The notes: generated by a model from the sequence alone, not told the origin. A stretch of 64,000 bases of DNA from Agromyces sp. Leaf222 (GCF_001421565.1 NZ_LMKQ01000001.1:1673651-1737650), one strand, 5' to 3'. Counted from the stretch's first letter, positions 16,989 through 25,884 are shown. A program made the numbers and translations.

Positions 16989-17856
16989 CGGATGCCGCGG
17001 TCAGGCGTTCGGAGGCCGCGTCGAGCGAGCCGCCGAGCCGGCTGCCGAGCGGTGAGGCGAGCGGTGTGGCGAGCGGTGTGGCGAGCCTCGCGTCGACGAC
17101 GCTCGCCGCGAGGGCCGCGGCGTCGAACAGCAGGCGCTGCGAGGCGACGGGGGCCGGGCGTCCGGCGAGCTGTGCGGCGATGACCGGCCACGCGGCATCC
17201 GCATCGCGTGCTGCGAGGTCGAGGCAGCGCAGGCACGGCCCGCGGCCGGGCTCGACGAACGGACCGACGCGGATGCCCGCGTCGTCGCTGACGACGGCGA
17301 GGTGCGGGAGGTCGCGGCGGAGCCACGGCAGGTGACGGGCGGGAGTGACGGCCCATGCGGCGACGATGACGACGAGGTCGGGCTCCGGGAGATCCTGCAC
17401 GGGGTCGGACGGCTCGAGCGCGCGTGAGGTGAAGTGCAGCACCTCGTGGCCGAGCACCGCGAGGTTCGCGGTGAGCAGGTCGGCGAGCGGGCCCGAGCCA
17501 TCGAGGCCGACCGTGCGTGGTCGTGCGGACGCGGCATCCGCTCGCACTGATCGCGCCGCCGAGGCCGACGGTGACGCGCATGCTGCCGGGGCGGAACCCG
17601 CCCGGATCTGCGACCCGTCGACGAGCCCGGCCTCGAGTCGGTCGACGAACTCGTGCACTCGCTCGGGCGTCGCGCCGAGGCCCGAGCCGATCGCGACGAG
17701 CGTCGAGAGGCTCACGCCGTGCCGAAGCGCCGCGATGAGCCCGGACTCGAGGTCGCCGGCCTGTTCGAACACGGCGACGGGCGCTGCCGCGCCGACCTGC
17801 AGGTCGTCTGGCGTCCGCCAGACGAGGGGGAGCGCGGGATCCAGCCGGAGGGTCAT
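16825..17856 (-). CDS. orphan TOMM/SagC-type cyclodehydratase-like (ThiF-related) protein
   Basis: The protein has 343 residues from the ATG at 17856 (MTLRLDPALPLVWR). Residues ~1-90 look like a winged-helix peptide-clamp domain (ESGLIAALRHGVSLSTL). Then comes a Rossmann-like region (VGLDGSGPLADLLTANLAVLGHEVL). GPCLRCLDL near 240 and HPACGCR near 307 provide the CxxC/CxC zinc ligands seen in cyclodehydratase C proteins. Those proteins deliver leader peptides to a YcaO enzyme in azol(in)e RiPP pathways, but no YcaO, dehydrogenase or precursor peptide is visible here, so the role is unknown. The zinc-ligand tail is encoded opposite the end of uvrD2, so the antisense overlap is real coding on both strands. 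About 30 further residues after CGC have no recognisable conservation. Confidence 0.65.
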   Translation of the reverse strand: MTLRLDPALPLVWRTPDDLQVGAAAPVAVFEQAGDLESGLIAALRHGVSLSTLVAIGSGLGATPERVHEFVDRLEAGLVDGSQIRAGSAPAACASPSASAARSVRADAASARPRTVGLDGSGPLADLLTANLAVLGHEVLHFTSRALEPSDPVQDLPEPDLVVIVAAWAVTPARHLPWLRRDLPHLAVVSDDAGIRVGPFVEPGRGPCLRCLDLAARDADAAWPVIAAQLAGRPAPVASQRLLFDAAALAASVVDARLATPLATPLASPLGSRLGGSLDAASERLTAASVSFDRRGSVGRRRAHAEHPACGCRAPAGIAIPRALPAAARRGAPSSATAADVPA

Positions 17857-18159
17857 GCGGCGAGCATGCCGGATCACCGGCGGTCGCCGTGGCATCCGTC
17901 CACAGGCGACGGCACCTGGCGACGGCAGCGGGAGCGCGACGAATGGCACTCGTCACCCGTCATGCCCGATGAGTGGTCGACCTTTTCAGGACCACATCGG
18001 TCATCCCTGCAATATGCAGCCATGACCGATGTGGTCCTGAAAACGTGCACCGTGCCGCCGCTGGCGGCTGCGAACGCGGGCGGGTCGGGCCGCGAAACGC
18101 AGGCCGGGCCCGCACCTCACGGCCCGCACCTCACGGCCCGACCGGCAACGCGGTCTCGC
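17857..18159. other. intergenic stretch with a nested palindrome and a short direct repeat
   Basis: The 303 bases lie between two minus-strand genes. They hold the nested palindrome at 17975-18051 and two copies of a 15-base unit (CGCACCTCACGGCC plus flanks) near 18112-18141. No convincing gene is present. Both palindrome arms read MTDVVLK when translated outward, which follows from the symmetry. Confidence 0.6.
17975..18051. repeat. nested palindrome: 22-bp perfect inverted repeat with a second hairpin in its loop
   Basis: The left arm 17983-18004 starts TTTTCAGGACCACATC. The right arm 18022-18043 is its exact complement. The 17-base loop contains CTGCA-ATA-TGCAG, itself a perfect palindrome. 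Outside the perfect arms, GGTCGACC and CGTGCACC continue the symmetry at 5 of 8 positions. The arms are about half GC, well below the surroundings. There is no T run beyond the base of the stem, so this is not an ordinary terminator. It could be a MITE-like remnant, a recombinase or regulator site, or an RNA structure downstream of the DUF2342 gene. Confidence 0.85.
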
Positions 18160-19590
18160 TCAGACCGGAGAGGGCCCGTCGTCGGGACGCGGGCCGGAAC
18201 CGTCGGAGGCGCCGGGCCCCTCGGGTTCCTCGCCGCCCTCGCCGGGAGCCGCAGGCGTCTCGCCGCGCAGCAGCGCCTCGAGCGCCTGGTCGAACTCGTC
18301 GTCGGCCTCGCTCGCGGCGGACTCGGCGCCCGTGAGTCGGGCGATGAGCCGGCTCGGGTCGTCGAGGTCCTCACTCGTCGGCAGGATGTCGGGATGCGCC
18401 CAGAGCGCGTCGCGCTGCTCGATGCCGACGGCCTCGGTGACGGCTCGCCACATCGCGGCAGCCTCGCGCATGCGGCGGGGTCGCAGTTCGAGGCCGACGA
18501 GCGTCGCGAACGCGGATTCGGCCGGGCCGCCCGTCGCGCGGCGGCGGCGGATGGTCTCGGCGATGGCGTCGGACTTCGGCAGGCGGCTCGTCGCATCGGC
18601 CGTGGCCTGGTCGACCCAGCCCTCGATGAGCGCGAGCAGGGTCTCGAGCCGGTCGAGCGCGTCCTGCTGCGCGTCGCTCTTGGCGCTGATCAGGGCACCG
18701 GACTCGACGGCGCGGCGCAGCTCCTCGGTGTTCGACGGGTCGAAGCCCTCGGCGAGCTGCTCGAGGCGCTCGGTGTCGATCTCGATGCCGCGCGCATACG
18801 CCGTGATCGCGCTGATGAGGTTGAGCCGCAGCCAGCGCGCGTGCCGGAAGAGGCGCGCATGTGCGAGCTCGCGCACCGCGAGGTAGAGCTCGATCTCGGT
18901 CGAGGGGATGTCGAGGTCGGAACCGAACTCGGCGACGTTCTGCGGGATGAGCGCCGCACGGCCGTCGGCCTGCAGCGGGATGCCGACGTCGCCGCCCGAG
19001 ACCACCTCGGACGCGAGCTGCCCGACGACCTGGCCGAGCTGCATGGCGAACATCGCGCCGCCGATGCCGCGCATGAGCTTGCTCGCGCCGGCGATCATCG
19101 ACTGCATCTCTTCGGGAGCCTGCTCGCGCATGACGCGGGTGAGCGCGTCGGCGATGCTGAGGGCGACCGGTTCGGCGAGCTGGGTCCAGATCGGCATGGT
19201 CGCGGCGACCCAGCCCCTGCGGGTGAGCAGCTCGGGGGAGTCGGGCAGACGGCCGAACTCGACGGCCTCGTCGAGCCAGAGCGACGCGACCTGCAGCGCC
19301 TGGTCGAGACGCGCGCGCTCGTCGTCGGTGATCTGCACCTGGGCGGATGCCGCACGCTGCTCGCCCTGGCGCAGCGCGGCACTCCAGTCGATGCCGTCGT
19401 CGGCGTTGTTCATGGCCTGCTGGAGCTGGCTGAACAGAGCGGCGACGCTCGCCGGATCGTTGGGCAGGCCGGCAGCGCCCGCGAGTTGGGTCGGATCGAT
19501 GCCGCCCCCGCCCGAGAGGAGGTTCTTCAGCAGTTCGCGGAACTCCTCCTCGGAGTTCTTGTCGCCAGGCTCGTCGTCCCGATCGGCCAC
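18160..19590 (-). CDS. DUF2342 zinc-dependent metalloprotease-like protein
   Basis: The protein has 476 residues from the GTG at 19590. The minus strand reads AGGAGGTGGCTCAC then GTG; the earlier GTG lies too close to the Shine-Dalgarno. The middle region (VAEFGSDLDIPSTEIELYLAVRE then LAHARLFRHARWLRLNLI) is the hallmark of DUF2342 proteins, called zinc-dependent metalloproteases or coenzyme F420 biosynthesis-associated proteins. The expected HExxH is here REL-AHARLF, so catalysis is doubtful. The C-terminus is acidic and Gly/Pro-rich. It is divergent from the PDZ protease gene, as in the M. tuberculosis Rv3195/Rv3194c pair (from memory). Confidence 0.85.
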   Translation of the reverse strand: MADRDDEPGDKNSEEEFRELLKNLLSGGGGIDPTQLAGAAGLPNDPASVAALFSQLQQAMNNADDGIDWSAALRQGEQRAASAQVQITDDERARLDQALQVASLWLDEAVEFGRLPDSPELLTRRGWVAATMPIWTQLAEPVALSIADALTRVMREQAPEEMQSMIAGASKLMRGIGGAMFAMQLGQVVGQLASEVVSGGDVGIPLQADGRAALIPQNVAEFGSDLDIPSTEIELYLAVRELAHARLFRHARWLRLNLISAITAYARGIEIDTERLEQLAEGFDPSNTEELRRAVESGALISAKSDAQQDALDRLETLLALIEGWVDQATADATSRLPKSDAIAETIRRRRATGGPAESAFATLVGLELRPRRMREAAAMWRAVTEAVGIEQRDALWAHPDILPTSEDLDDPSRLIARLTGAESAASEADDEFDQALEALLRGETPAAPGEGGEEPEGPGASDGSGPRPDDGPSPV

Positions 19591-19748
19591 GTGAGCCACC
19601 TCCTGTCAAGTTCTCTCCACCGTAGCGCCGAGGTGCGGACGCCAGGCTGGGAAATGGCTTAAGCTGGGCGTTCCCGGTGTCCGCCCGTCGCGAACAGGCG
19701 CGACGGCCAGGTGAGCTCGGCGTCTGCACCGTCCGGAAGGAAGCACCG

Positions 19749-20873
19749 ATGGCACTCTTCGCCGATGACCCCTCGCCGAGCCTCGGCGAGCCGCCCCGCG
19801 TCAGCGGGCCGCGTTCGTTCCGCGAGCGGTTCGGCGGATGGGCTGCCGTCGTCGCGGTCGTCGTCGCCGTCATCTTCGCGCTGCTGCCGTCGCCGTACGT
19901 GATCGAGCGACCCGGCCCGGTCTACGACACGCTCGGCACGGCCGAGCACGACGGCGAGGAGATCCCGCTCATCGCCATCCCCGACGAGAAGACGTACCCC
20001 ACCGAGGGCGAGCTCAACCTGCTCACCGTCTCGGTCGTGGGGCGGCCCGGCGCCACGCCCAGCTGGTTCGAGGTCATGACCGCCTGGCTCGACCAGCGCC
20101 AGTCCGTCATCCCGGTCGAGGCGATCTTCCCCGCGGGCGTCACCGACGAGGACCGCGACGCGCAGAACGCGGCCGCCATGGTCGACTCGCAGCAGGACGC
20201 GATCGCGGCGGCGCTCGTCGAGCTCGGGTACGACTTCCCCCGCGACGTCACCGTGTCGGGCGTGGCCGAGGGCAGCCCCGCCGAGGGCAAGCTCGAAGAC
20301 GACGACGTCATCGAGCAGGTCAACGGGGTCGACGTGTTCTCGATCGACGAACTGCGCGCGGCCGTGCAGCAGAACGGCGGCGACACGCCTGCCGAGCTCC
20401 TGGTGCTCCGCGACGGCGACGAGGTCACCGTCGAGGTCACGCCGAGCGACAACGGGGGCACGTTCGTGCTCGGGGTCGGCGTGCGCATGGTTTACGAGTT
20501 CCCGATCGACGTCGAGCTGCAGCTCGACGACGTCGGCGGCCCCAGCGCGGGCATGATGTTCGCGCTCGGCATCGTCGACGAGCTGACGCCAGGTGCGATG
20601 ACCGGCGGAGAGATCATCGCCGGCACGGGCACGATCGACGCCCCGGGCGCCGTCGGTCCGATCGGCGGCATCCGCCAGAAGCTCTGGGGGGCGAAGGATG
20701 CCGGTGCCACCGTCTTCCTCGCGCCCGAGTCGAACTGCGACGAGGTCGTCGGCAACGTGCCAGACGGGCTCGACGTGTTCGCCGTCGAGACGCTCGACCA
20801 GGCCCGCGAGATCGTCGAGGCCGCGGGCGAGGGCGCCGACCTGGGCGATTTCGCCACCTGCGCGACGTCCTGA
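19749..20873 (+). CDS. PDZ domain-containing Lon-like (S16) membrane protease
   Basis: The protein has 374 residues from the ATG at 19749, seven bases after GGAAGGAAG. One N-terminal TM helix (AAVVAVVVAVIFALLP) precedes the extracytoplasmic part. A PDZ domain lies near 160-240 (VTVSGVAEGSPAEGKLEDDDVIEQVNG). The S16 protease domain shows GGPSAGMMFALG with the nucleophilic Ser and IRQKLWGAKDAGA with the catalytic Lys. This is the YlbL/Rv3194c type, thought to degrade membrane or secreted proteins. It lies upstream of UPF0182 in the same orientation with 143 bases between. Confidence 0.92.
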   Translation: MALFADDPSPSLGEPPRVSGPRSFRERFGGWAAVVAVVVAVIFALLPSPYVIERPGPVYDTLGTAEHDGEEIPLIAIPDEKTYPTEGELNLLTVSVVGRPGATPSWFEVMTAWLDQRQSVIPVEAIFPAGVTDEDRDAQNAAAMVDSQQDAIAAALVELGYDFPRDVTVSGVAEGSPAEGKLEDDDVIEQVNGVDVFSIDELRAAVQQNGGDTPAELLVLRDGDEVTVEVTPSDNGGTFVLGVGVRMVYEFPIDVELQLDDVGGPSAGMMFALGIVDELTPGAMTGGEIIAGTGTIDAPGAVGPIGGIRQKLWGAKDAGATVFLAPESNCDEVVGNVPDGLDVFAVETLDQAREIVEAAGEGADLGDFATCATS

Positions 20874-20983
20874 GCTGCGCCGCCGCCGCTACATGCGGCA
20901 CGCGGCATCCGTCGCTCCGGTTTCGTTACGAACTTCCCAGCCGAGGGCGCCGTTCTCGCGGCCGATGCCCGGTTTTGCGAACG

Positions 20984-20989
20984 TAGGAT
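20984..20989 (+). promoter_or_regulatory. possible -10 TAGGAT upstream of the UPF0182 gene
   Basis: TAGGAT lies 45 bases before the GTG at 21029, so this gene would have a short leader, unlike its leaderless neighbours. No good -35 is visible. Confidence 0.35.
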
Positions 20990-21028
20990 GGAGGTTCGAT
21001 CCCGTCGCGACCGAACATGAGGCCGAGA

Positions 21029-23950
21029 GTGTCAGCAGCACAGCCGCAAGAACCGAGGACTTCGCGCCGCCGCGCGCCGATCGCCCTGACGATCGGGGTG
21101 TTGGCCGTGCTGGTGATCGCATTCTTCGTGTTCACCGGCCTCTATGCCGACGTGCTCTGGTACGACCAGCTCGGGTTCCTCGAGGTGCTCACCACGCAGT
21201 GGGTCGCGCGCACCGTGCTCTTCGTCATCGGCTTCCTCGCGATGGCCGTTCCCGTGTGGGCGTCGATCCAGATCGCCTACCGCACGCGGCCCGTGTATGC
21301 GAAGTTCAACTCGCAGCTCGATCGCTACCAGGAGGTCTTCGAGCCCCTGCGTCGCCTCGCGATGTACGGCGTGCCCGTCGTGCTCGGCATCTTCGCCGGC
21401 GTCTCGACCTCGAGCCGCTGGGACCTCACGCTCACGTGGCTGAACCGCACCCCGTTCGGCTCGACCGACCCGCAGTTCGGGTTCGACCTCGGGTTCTACG
21501 TGTTCGAGCTGCCGTTCTACCGCTCGATCGTCGGATTCGCGTCGGCCGTCGTGCTGCTCTCGCTGCTGCTCGTCGCCGCGACGAACTACCTCTACGGCGC
21601 CATCCGAGTGAGCGGCCGAGAGGTCGTCATCTCCAAGTCGGCGCGCGTGCAGATCGCGCTCACCGCGGGCCTCTACCTGCTCCTGCAGGGCGTCAGCATC
21701 TGGCTCGACCAGTACGCCACGGTCACCGAGACGGGTTCGCTCATCACGGGTGCGGCGTACACCGACGTGCACGCGGTGATCCCCGGCCGTCAGATCCTCG
21801 CGGTCGCCGCGGCGATCGTGGCCGTGCTCTTCGTCGTGACGGCCATCATCGGCCGCTGGCGCCTGCCGCTCGTCGGCATCGCCCTGCTCGTCGTGTCGAG
21901 CCTGCTCATCGGCTCCCTCTACCCGTGGGTCGTGCAGCGGTTCCAGGTCGACCCGAGCCCGCGCACGCTCGAGGCCGAGTACATCCAACGCAACATCGAT
22001 CTCACGCGTGACGCCTACGGCGTCGCCGACACCGAGGAGATCCCCTTCGAGGCGCAGACCACGGCCGAGCCCGGCGCGCTCCGGGCCGACGCCGAGACGA
22101 CGGCGAACATCCGCCTCATGGACCCGCTCGTGATCAGCCCGGCGTTCCGGCAGCTCGAGCAGTTCCGCCAGTACTACCAGTTCCCCGACTCGCTCGACGT
22201 CGACCGCTACGAGATCGACGGCCAGACGCAGGACACCGTCGTCGCGGTACGCGACCTCGACCTGTCGGGCCTCGGCGACGCCGAGACCTGGTACAACTCG
22301 CACATCGTCTACACGCACGGCTACGGCATGGTCGCGGCCGCGGGCAACCAGCGTTCCGCCGGCGGCCAGCCGGTGTTCGTGCAGTCCGGCATCCCGTCGA
22401 CCGGCGACCTCGGCGAGTTCGAGCCGCGCGTCTACTTCGGCGAGACCTCGCCCGACTACTCGATCGTCGGCGCGCCCGAAGACACCAAGCCGGTCGAGCT
22501 CGACTATCCAGCAGGCGGCGAGAACGACGAGCAGACCCAGACCACGTTCGAGGGCGACGGCGGGCCGAAGCTCGACAACGTGTTCACGAAGCTCGTCTAC
22601 GCGCTGAAGTTCCAGTCCGAGCAGATCTTCCTCTCCGACGCCGTGAACACCTCGTCGCAGATCCTCTACGACCGAGACCCGATCGAGCGCGTGCGCAAGG
22701 TCGCCCCGTACCTCACGCCCGACTCCGACGCCTACCCGTCGGTCGTCGACGGACGCGTGGTCTGGATCGTCGACGCCTACACGCTGACCGACCAGTACCC
22801 GTACTCGAACAAGGTCAGCATGAGCGAGGCGATCGCCGACAGCGAGGGCCTGCCGCAGACCCTGCCGTTCGACGAGGTCAACTACATCCGCAACTCGGTC
22901 AAGGCCACGGTCGACGCCTACGACGGCTCGGTCAACCTCTACGCATGGGACGACGAGGATCCGATCCTCAAGACCTGGCAGAAGGTGTTCCCGGCGACGA
23001 TCAAGCCGATGAGCGAAATGTCGGGCGACCTGATGGCCCACGTGCGCTACCCGGCCGACATGTTCAAGATGCAGCGTGCCGTGCTCGGGCGCTACCACGT
23101 GACCGACGCAGGCGCGTTCTACTCGCGTGAAGACGCCTGGACCACCCCGAAGGAGCCGACCGAGGGCGCCAACACGACCCTCCTGCAGCCCCCGTACTAC
23201 CTGACGATGCAGATGCCCGGGCAGGATGCCCCGTCGTACTCGCTCTACTCGACCTTCATTCCCGAGGCGCGAGGCGACCAGAGCCGCAACGTGCTCCGCG
23301 GATACCTCGCGGTCGACGCCGACGCCGGCAGCACCGACGGCAAGCGGGCGGGCGGGTACGGCAAGTTGAGGCTGCTGACCCTCCCAGAAGACGACAACGT
23401 GCCAGGGCCGGGTCAGGTGCAGGCGACGTTCAACTCCGACCCCACCGTCTCGCAGTCGTTGAACCTGCTGAAGCAGGGCCAGTCCGACGTGATCAACGGC
23501 AACCTGCTCACGGTTCCCGTCGGCGGCGGCCTGCTCTACGTGCAGCCGGTCTTCGTGAAGTCCACGGGCAACACGAGCTATCCGCTGCTGCAGAAGGTGC
23601 TCGTCGCCTTCGGTGACGACATCGCCTTCCAGGACACGCTCGACCTCGCGCTCGACGTGCTCTTCGGCGGTGACTCCGGAGCGGATGCCGGTGACAACGA
23701 GGTCGATCCCAATGCGACGCCCGAGACGCCCGGCGACGGCGAGGGCGAGGGCGACGGATCCACCGATGGCTCGACCGATGGCTCGGCGGCGACGAGCCCC
23801 GAGTTCCAGCAGCTGCTGCGCGACGCATCCGGATTCCTGAAGGCGAAGCAGGCGGCGCTGACCGACGGCGACTGGGCCGCCTACGGCGCTGCCGATGCAC
23901 AGCTCGCCGAAACGATCGCGAAGATGCTCGCACTCACCAACGGCGAGTGA
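21029..23950 (+). CDS. UPF0182 (COG1615) large membrane protein
   Basis: About 973 residues. Seven hydrophobic segments fill the first ~310 residues, beginning with IALTIGVLAVLVIAFFVFTGLYA. A large extracytoplasmic domain follows (LDVDRYEIDGQTQDTVVAVRDLD, YTHGYGMVAAAGNQ, VYFGETSPDYSIVGA). An acidic Asp/Gly/Glu-rich linker and a short helical tail close it. Function is unknown and the family is near-universal in Actinobacteria. GTG at 21029 is preferred because GAGG lies six bases before it; the ATG at 21017 is the alternative. A strong hairpin follows the stop. Confidence 0.92.
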   Translation: MSAAQPQEPRTSRRRAPIALTIGVLAVLVIAFFVFTGLYADVLWYDQLGFLEVLTTQWVARTVLFVIGFLAMAVPVWASIQIAYRTRPVYAKFNSQLDRYQEVFEPLRRLAMYGVPVVLGIFAGVSTSSRWDLTLTWLNRTPFGSTDPQFGFDLGFYVFELPFYRSIVGFASAVVLLSLLLVAATNYLYGAIRVSGREVVISKSARVQIALTAGLYLLLQGVSIWLDQYATVTETGSLITGAAYTDVHAVIPGRQILAVAAAIVAVLFVVTAIIGRWRLPLVGIALLVVSSLLIGSLYPWVVQRFQVDPSPRTLEAEYIQRNIDLTRDAYGVADTEEIPFEAQTTAEPGALRADAETTANIRLMDPLVISPAFRQLEQFRQYYQFPDSLDVDRYEIDGQTQDTVVAVRDLDLSGLGDAETWYNSHIVYTHGYGMVAAAGNQRSAGGQPVFVQSGIPSTGDLGEFEPRVYFGETSPDYSIVGAPEDTKPVELDYPAGGENDEQTQTTFEGDGGPKLDNVFTKLVYALKFQSEQIFLSDAVNTSSQILYDRDPIERVRKVAPYLTPDSDAYPSVVDGRVVWIVDAYTLTDQYPYSNKVSMSEAIADSEGLPQTLPFDEVNYIRNSVKATVDAYDGSVNLYAWDDEDPILKTWQKVFPATIKPMSEMSGDLMAHVRYPADMFKMQRAVLGRYHVTDAGAFYSREDAWTTPKEPTEGANTTLLQPPYYLTMQMPGQDAPSYSLYSTFIPEARGDQSRNVLRGYLAVDADAGSTDGKRAGGYGKLRLLTLPEDDNVPGPGQVQATFNSDPTVSQSLNLLKQGQSDVINGNLLTVPVGGGLLYVQPVFVKSTGNTSYPLLQKVLVAFGDDIAFQDTLDLALDVLFGGDSGADAGDNEVDPNATPETPGDGEGEGDGSTDGSTDGSAATSPEFQQLLRDASGFLKAKQAALTDGDWAAYGAADAQLAETIAKMLALTNGE

Positions 23951-23983
23951 TCGCAGACGGGTACGCCCGTCGAACGCAGCAAC

Positions 23984-24019
23984 ACCGATGGCCGGCAGGA
24001 GAACCTGCCGGCCATCGGT
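23984..24019. terminator. bidirectional hairpin terminator (UPF0182 gene / chitinase gene)
   Basis: Perfect 16-bp arms (23984-23999 and 24004-24019) surround an AGAA loop between convergent stops. There is no T run, which is common for high-GC actinobacterial terminators. Confidence 0.75.
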
Positions 24020-24035
24020 GTCGGGTGCCGCGACG

Positions 24036-25451
24036 TCAGTCGAGCGGACCCTCGGGTGCGCCGCGCAGCGCGTCGCCGAGCGAGTCGCCGAGCTCGTTGC
24101 GGTAGTCGCCGGAGAGGTCCCACCACATCGCGCCGCCGTAGCCGGCCTGCGTCAGCCACTCGGCCTTGGCCGTGACCGACTTCGGGTCGTCGAGGCTCCA
24201 CCAGTCGCCCGTCGTCGCGTCGTAGCGCCACGATGCACCGACCGCGGGGTCGAAGTACCCGGTGCCGACCTTGCGCAGGTCGTAGTACGGCTTGGTGCCG
24301 ATCGAGGCCGTTGCCGACTGCCAGGCGTCGTCGCCGACCGTGACCCCGGTCCAGCCCTGTCCGTACGCCGCGAGGCCCGCGTTCAGCTGCTCAGGTGCGG
24401 CGCCGGCGTTCAGGTACATGCCGACCGCGCCGTCGAGTCCGAGGCCCCAGTTCTCGGTGCCGTCGGGGTGCAGGTTGCCCTGGTGTCCGGTCTTCGTCGG
24501 CACCCAACCGCCGTGGAAGTCGTAGCCCTGCACGTTGAGGAAGTCGACCGAGGCGAACAGGCGAGGATCGAGCCATCCGCCCTGTCCGGCGTTCCAGCCG
24601 CCCGCGGGAGCGAACGCCGTCAGCAGGTAGTCCTCGTGGCTCTTCTTGCCGTAGGCGTCGAGCTGGGTGCGGAACTCCTCCATGAGCGCGAGGAAGTTCT
24701 CCTTGTCGACCGACGGATCGGGGCTCGTGCTCGGCACCTCGCCGCCCGTGACCGGCCACTCCCAGTCGATGTCGATGCCGTCGAAGATACCCTTCGCGAC
24801 ACCCTTGCCACCCTGCTTGCCGACGACCGGCAGGTTGCCCTTCACGTAGACGTCGATACAGCTCGAGACGAGCTTCGCACGGCTCGCAGGCGTGGCCGCA
24901 GCGGCGTAGAAGTTGTCGGACCAGGTCCAGCCGCCGAGCGAGATGAGGATCTTCGTGTCGGGGCTCTTCTGCTTCAGCTTCAGCAGTTGGTTGAAGTTGC
25001 CCGCGAGTTTCTGGTTCTTCGAGTCCTTCTTGCCGTCGACGGAGTCGGCCGCCGTGACGAGGCGCAGGTAGTCGTTCTGCGCGTCGCCCTCACCAGGCGT
25101 GTTCGTGATCTCGCACGTGAGGTTCGACGTGACGTTGCCGAACGCGTAGTTGATGTGCGTGATGTCCTTGATCGCGCCCGTGGTGAAGAGGTCCTCGATC
25201 TGATAGTCGCGAGTCACCGGGGTGTCAGCCATGAGGTACCCGACGGCGCGGTAGCCGTTGATGTCCTCAGGGCCGGCCGAACGCGGGTGCTTTCGCTTGT
25301 CCTTGTGCTGGTCGCGATCGTGGCCGTGGCTGCCACGATCGCCTCGGTCGTCGCCGCCGTGCGCGATCGCGGGGGAGACGGCGGATGTCGCGACGAGCGC
25401 GGTCGCGGCGAGGGTGAGCACCGCGGTTCTGATCAGGTGACGCTTCGGCAT
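24036..25451 (-). CDS. secreted GH18 chitinase
   Basis: The protein has 471 residues from the ATG at 25451 (MPKRHLIRTAV), with GATGAGGA about seven bases upstream. The signal peptide is RTAVLTLAATALVATSAVSPAIA. A charged, His/Asp/Lys-rich linker of about 25 residues follows, then one GH18 barrel: LISLGGWTWSD, the catalytic DGIDIDWEWP (DxxDxDxE), a QGYDFHGGW segment and MWWDLSGD. It hydrolyses beta-1,4-GlcNAc polymers (chitin) outside the cell. No carbohydrate-binding module is present. The longer in-frame start at 25631 would bury the signal peptide and is rejected. A plausible promoter has -10 TAGCGT at about 25508-25513 on the minus strand. Confidence 0.94.
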   Translation of the reverse strand: MPKRHLIRTAVLTLAATALVATSAVSPAIAHGGDDRGDRGSHGHDRDQHKDKRKHPRSAGPEDINGYRAVGYLMADTPVTRDYQIEDLFTTGAIKDITHINYAFGNVTSNLTCEITNTPGEGDAQNDYLRLVTAADSVDGKKDSKNQKLAGNFNQLLKLKQKSPDTKILISLGGWTWSDNFYAAAATPASRAKLVSSCIDVYVKGNLPVVGKQGGKGVAKGIFDGIDIDWEWPVTGGEVPSTSPDPSVDKENFLALMEEFRTQLDAYGKKSHEDYLLTAFAPAGGWNAGQGGWLDPRLFASVDFLNVQGYDFHGGWVPTKTGHQGNLHPDGTENWGLGLDGAVGMYLNAGAAPEQLNAGLAAYGQGWTGVTVGDDAWQSATASIGTKPYYDLRKVGTGYFDPAVGASWRYDATTGDWWSLDDPKSVTAKAEWLTQAGYGGAMWWDLSGDYRNELGDSLGDALRGAPEGPLD

Positions 25452-25787
25452 GGGAATCCTCATCGATCGGTGTGCCCGCACGGCACGACGCGCGTGCGAT
25501 TGCCGTGACGCTACCAACGCTGAGGCGGGGTTTGGAAGGACTCCTGACAAAAACTGGGAGAACCGCAACGGAATGTCGATGCGGGTGTCGAGCATCCATA
25601 GCGGATGCACAGGATCGTGCACATGCTGCAACGCGGCGGCGATCGAGAGGTCGTGCTCGACCGGCGGTCAGGTGTCCGGTGCCGGCGGACTCGCGACATC
25701 CGAGGCGCATCTGGCGCGACCACCGAAGGGTGCGCGCGGCCTCGATTTGTGAGCCCTCGAGAGCCATGCTAGGTTTATCTCTTGTGC
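25452..25787. other. intergenic region between the divergent chitinase and tRNA genes
   Basis: The 336 bases hold the chitinase promoter region near 25500-25545 and the tRNA promoter at 25747-25775. The middle shows no gene I would support. Confidence 0.5.
25747..25775 (+). promoter_or_regulatory. promoter of the first tRNA-fMet gene
   Basis: TTGTGA (25747-25752), a 17-base spacer and TAGGTT (25770-25775) form a good housekeeping-type promoter. Transcription would begin about six bases before the tRNA 5' end. Confidence 0.65.
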
Positions 25788-25861
25788 CGCGGGGTGGAGC
25801 AGTTCGGTAGCTCGCTGGGCTCATAACCCAGAGGTCGTAGGTTCAAATCCTGCCCCCGCAA
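25788..25861 (+). tRNA. initiator tRNA-fMet (CAT), copy 1, CCA not encoded
   Basis: The cloverleaf begins CGCGGGG and ends CCCCGCA plus discriminator A. Position 1 C faces position 72 A, the unpaired end diagnostic of bacterial initiator tRNA. The anticodon loop CTCATAA sits on three consecutive G-C pairs (GGG/CCC), the second initiator signature. The T arm is GGTTCAAATCC. The next bases are CCG, so the 3' CCA must be added enzymatically. A perfect hairpin terminator follows. Confidence 0.96.
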
Positions 25862-25884
25862 CCGAAGCGGTATGAATATCGCGA

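Noticed and set aside
17960..18050. Two mini-ORFs beginning MTDVVLK on opposite strands
   Set aside because: They are a necessary result of the 22-bp palindrome. The minus-strand one ends after 14 codons and the other runs into repeats without protein-like sequence.
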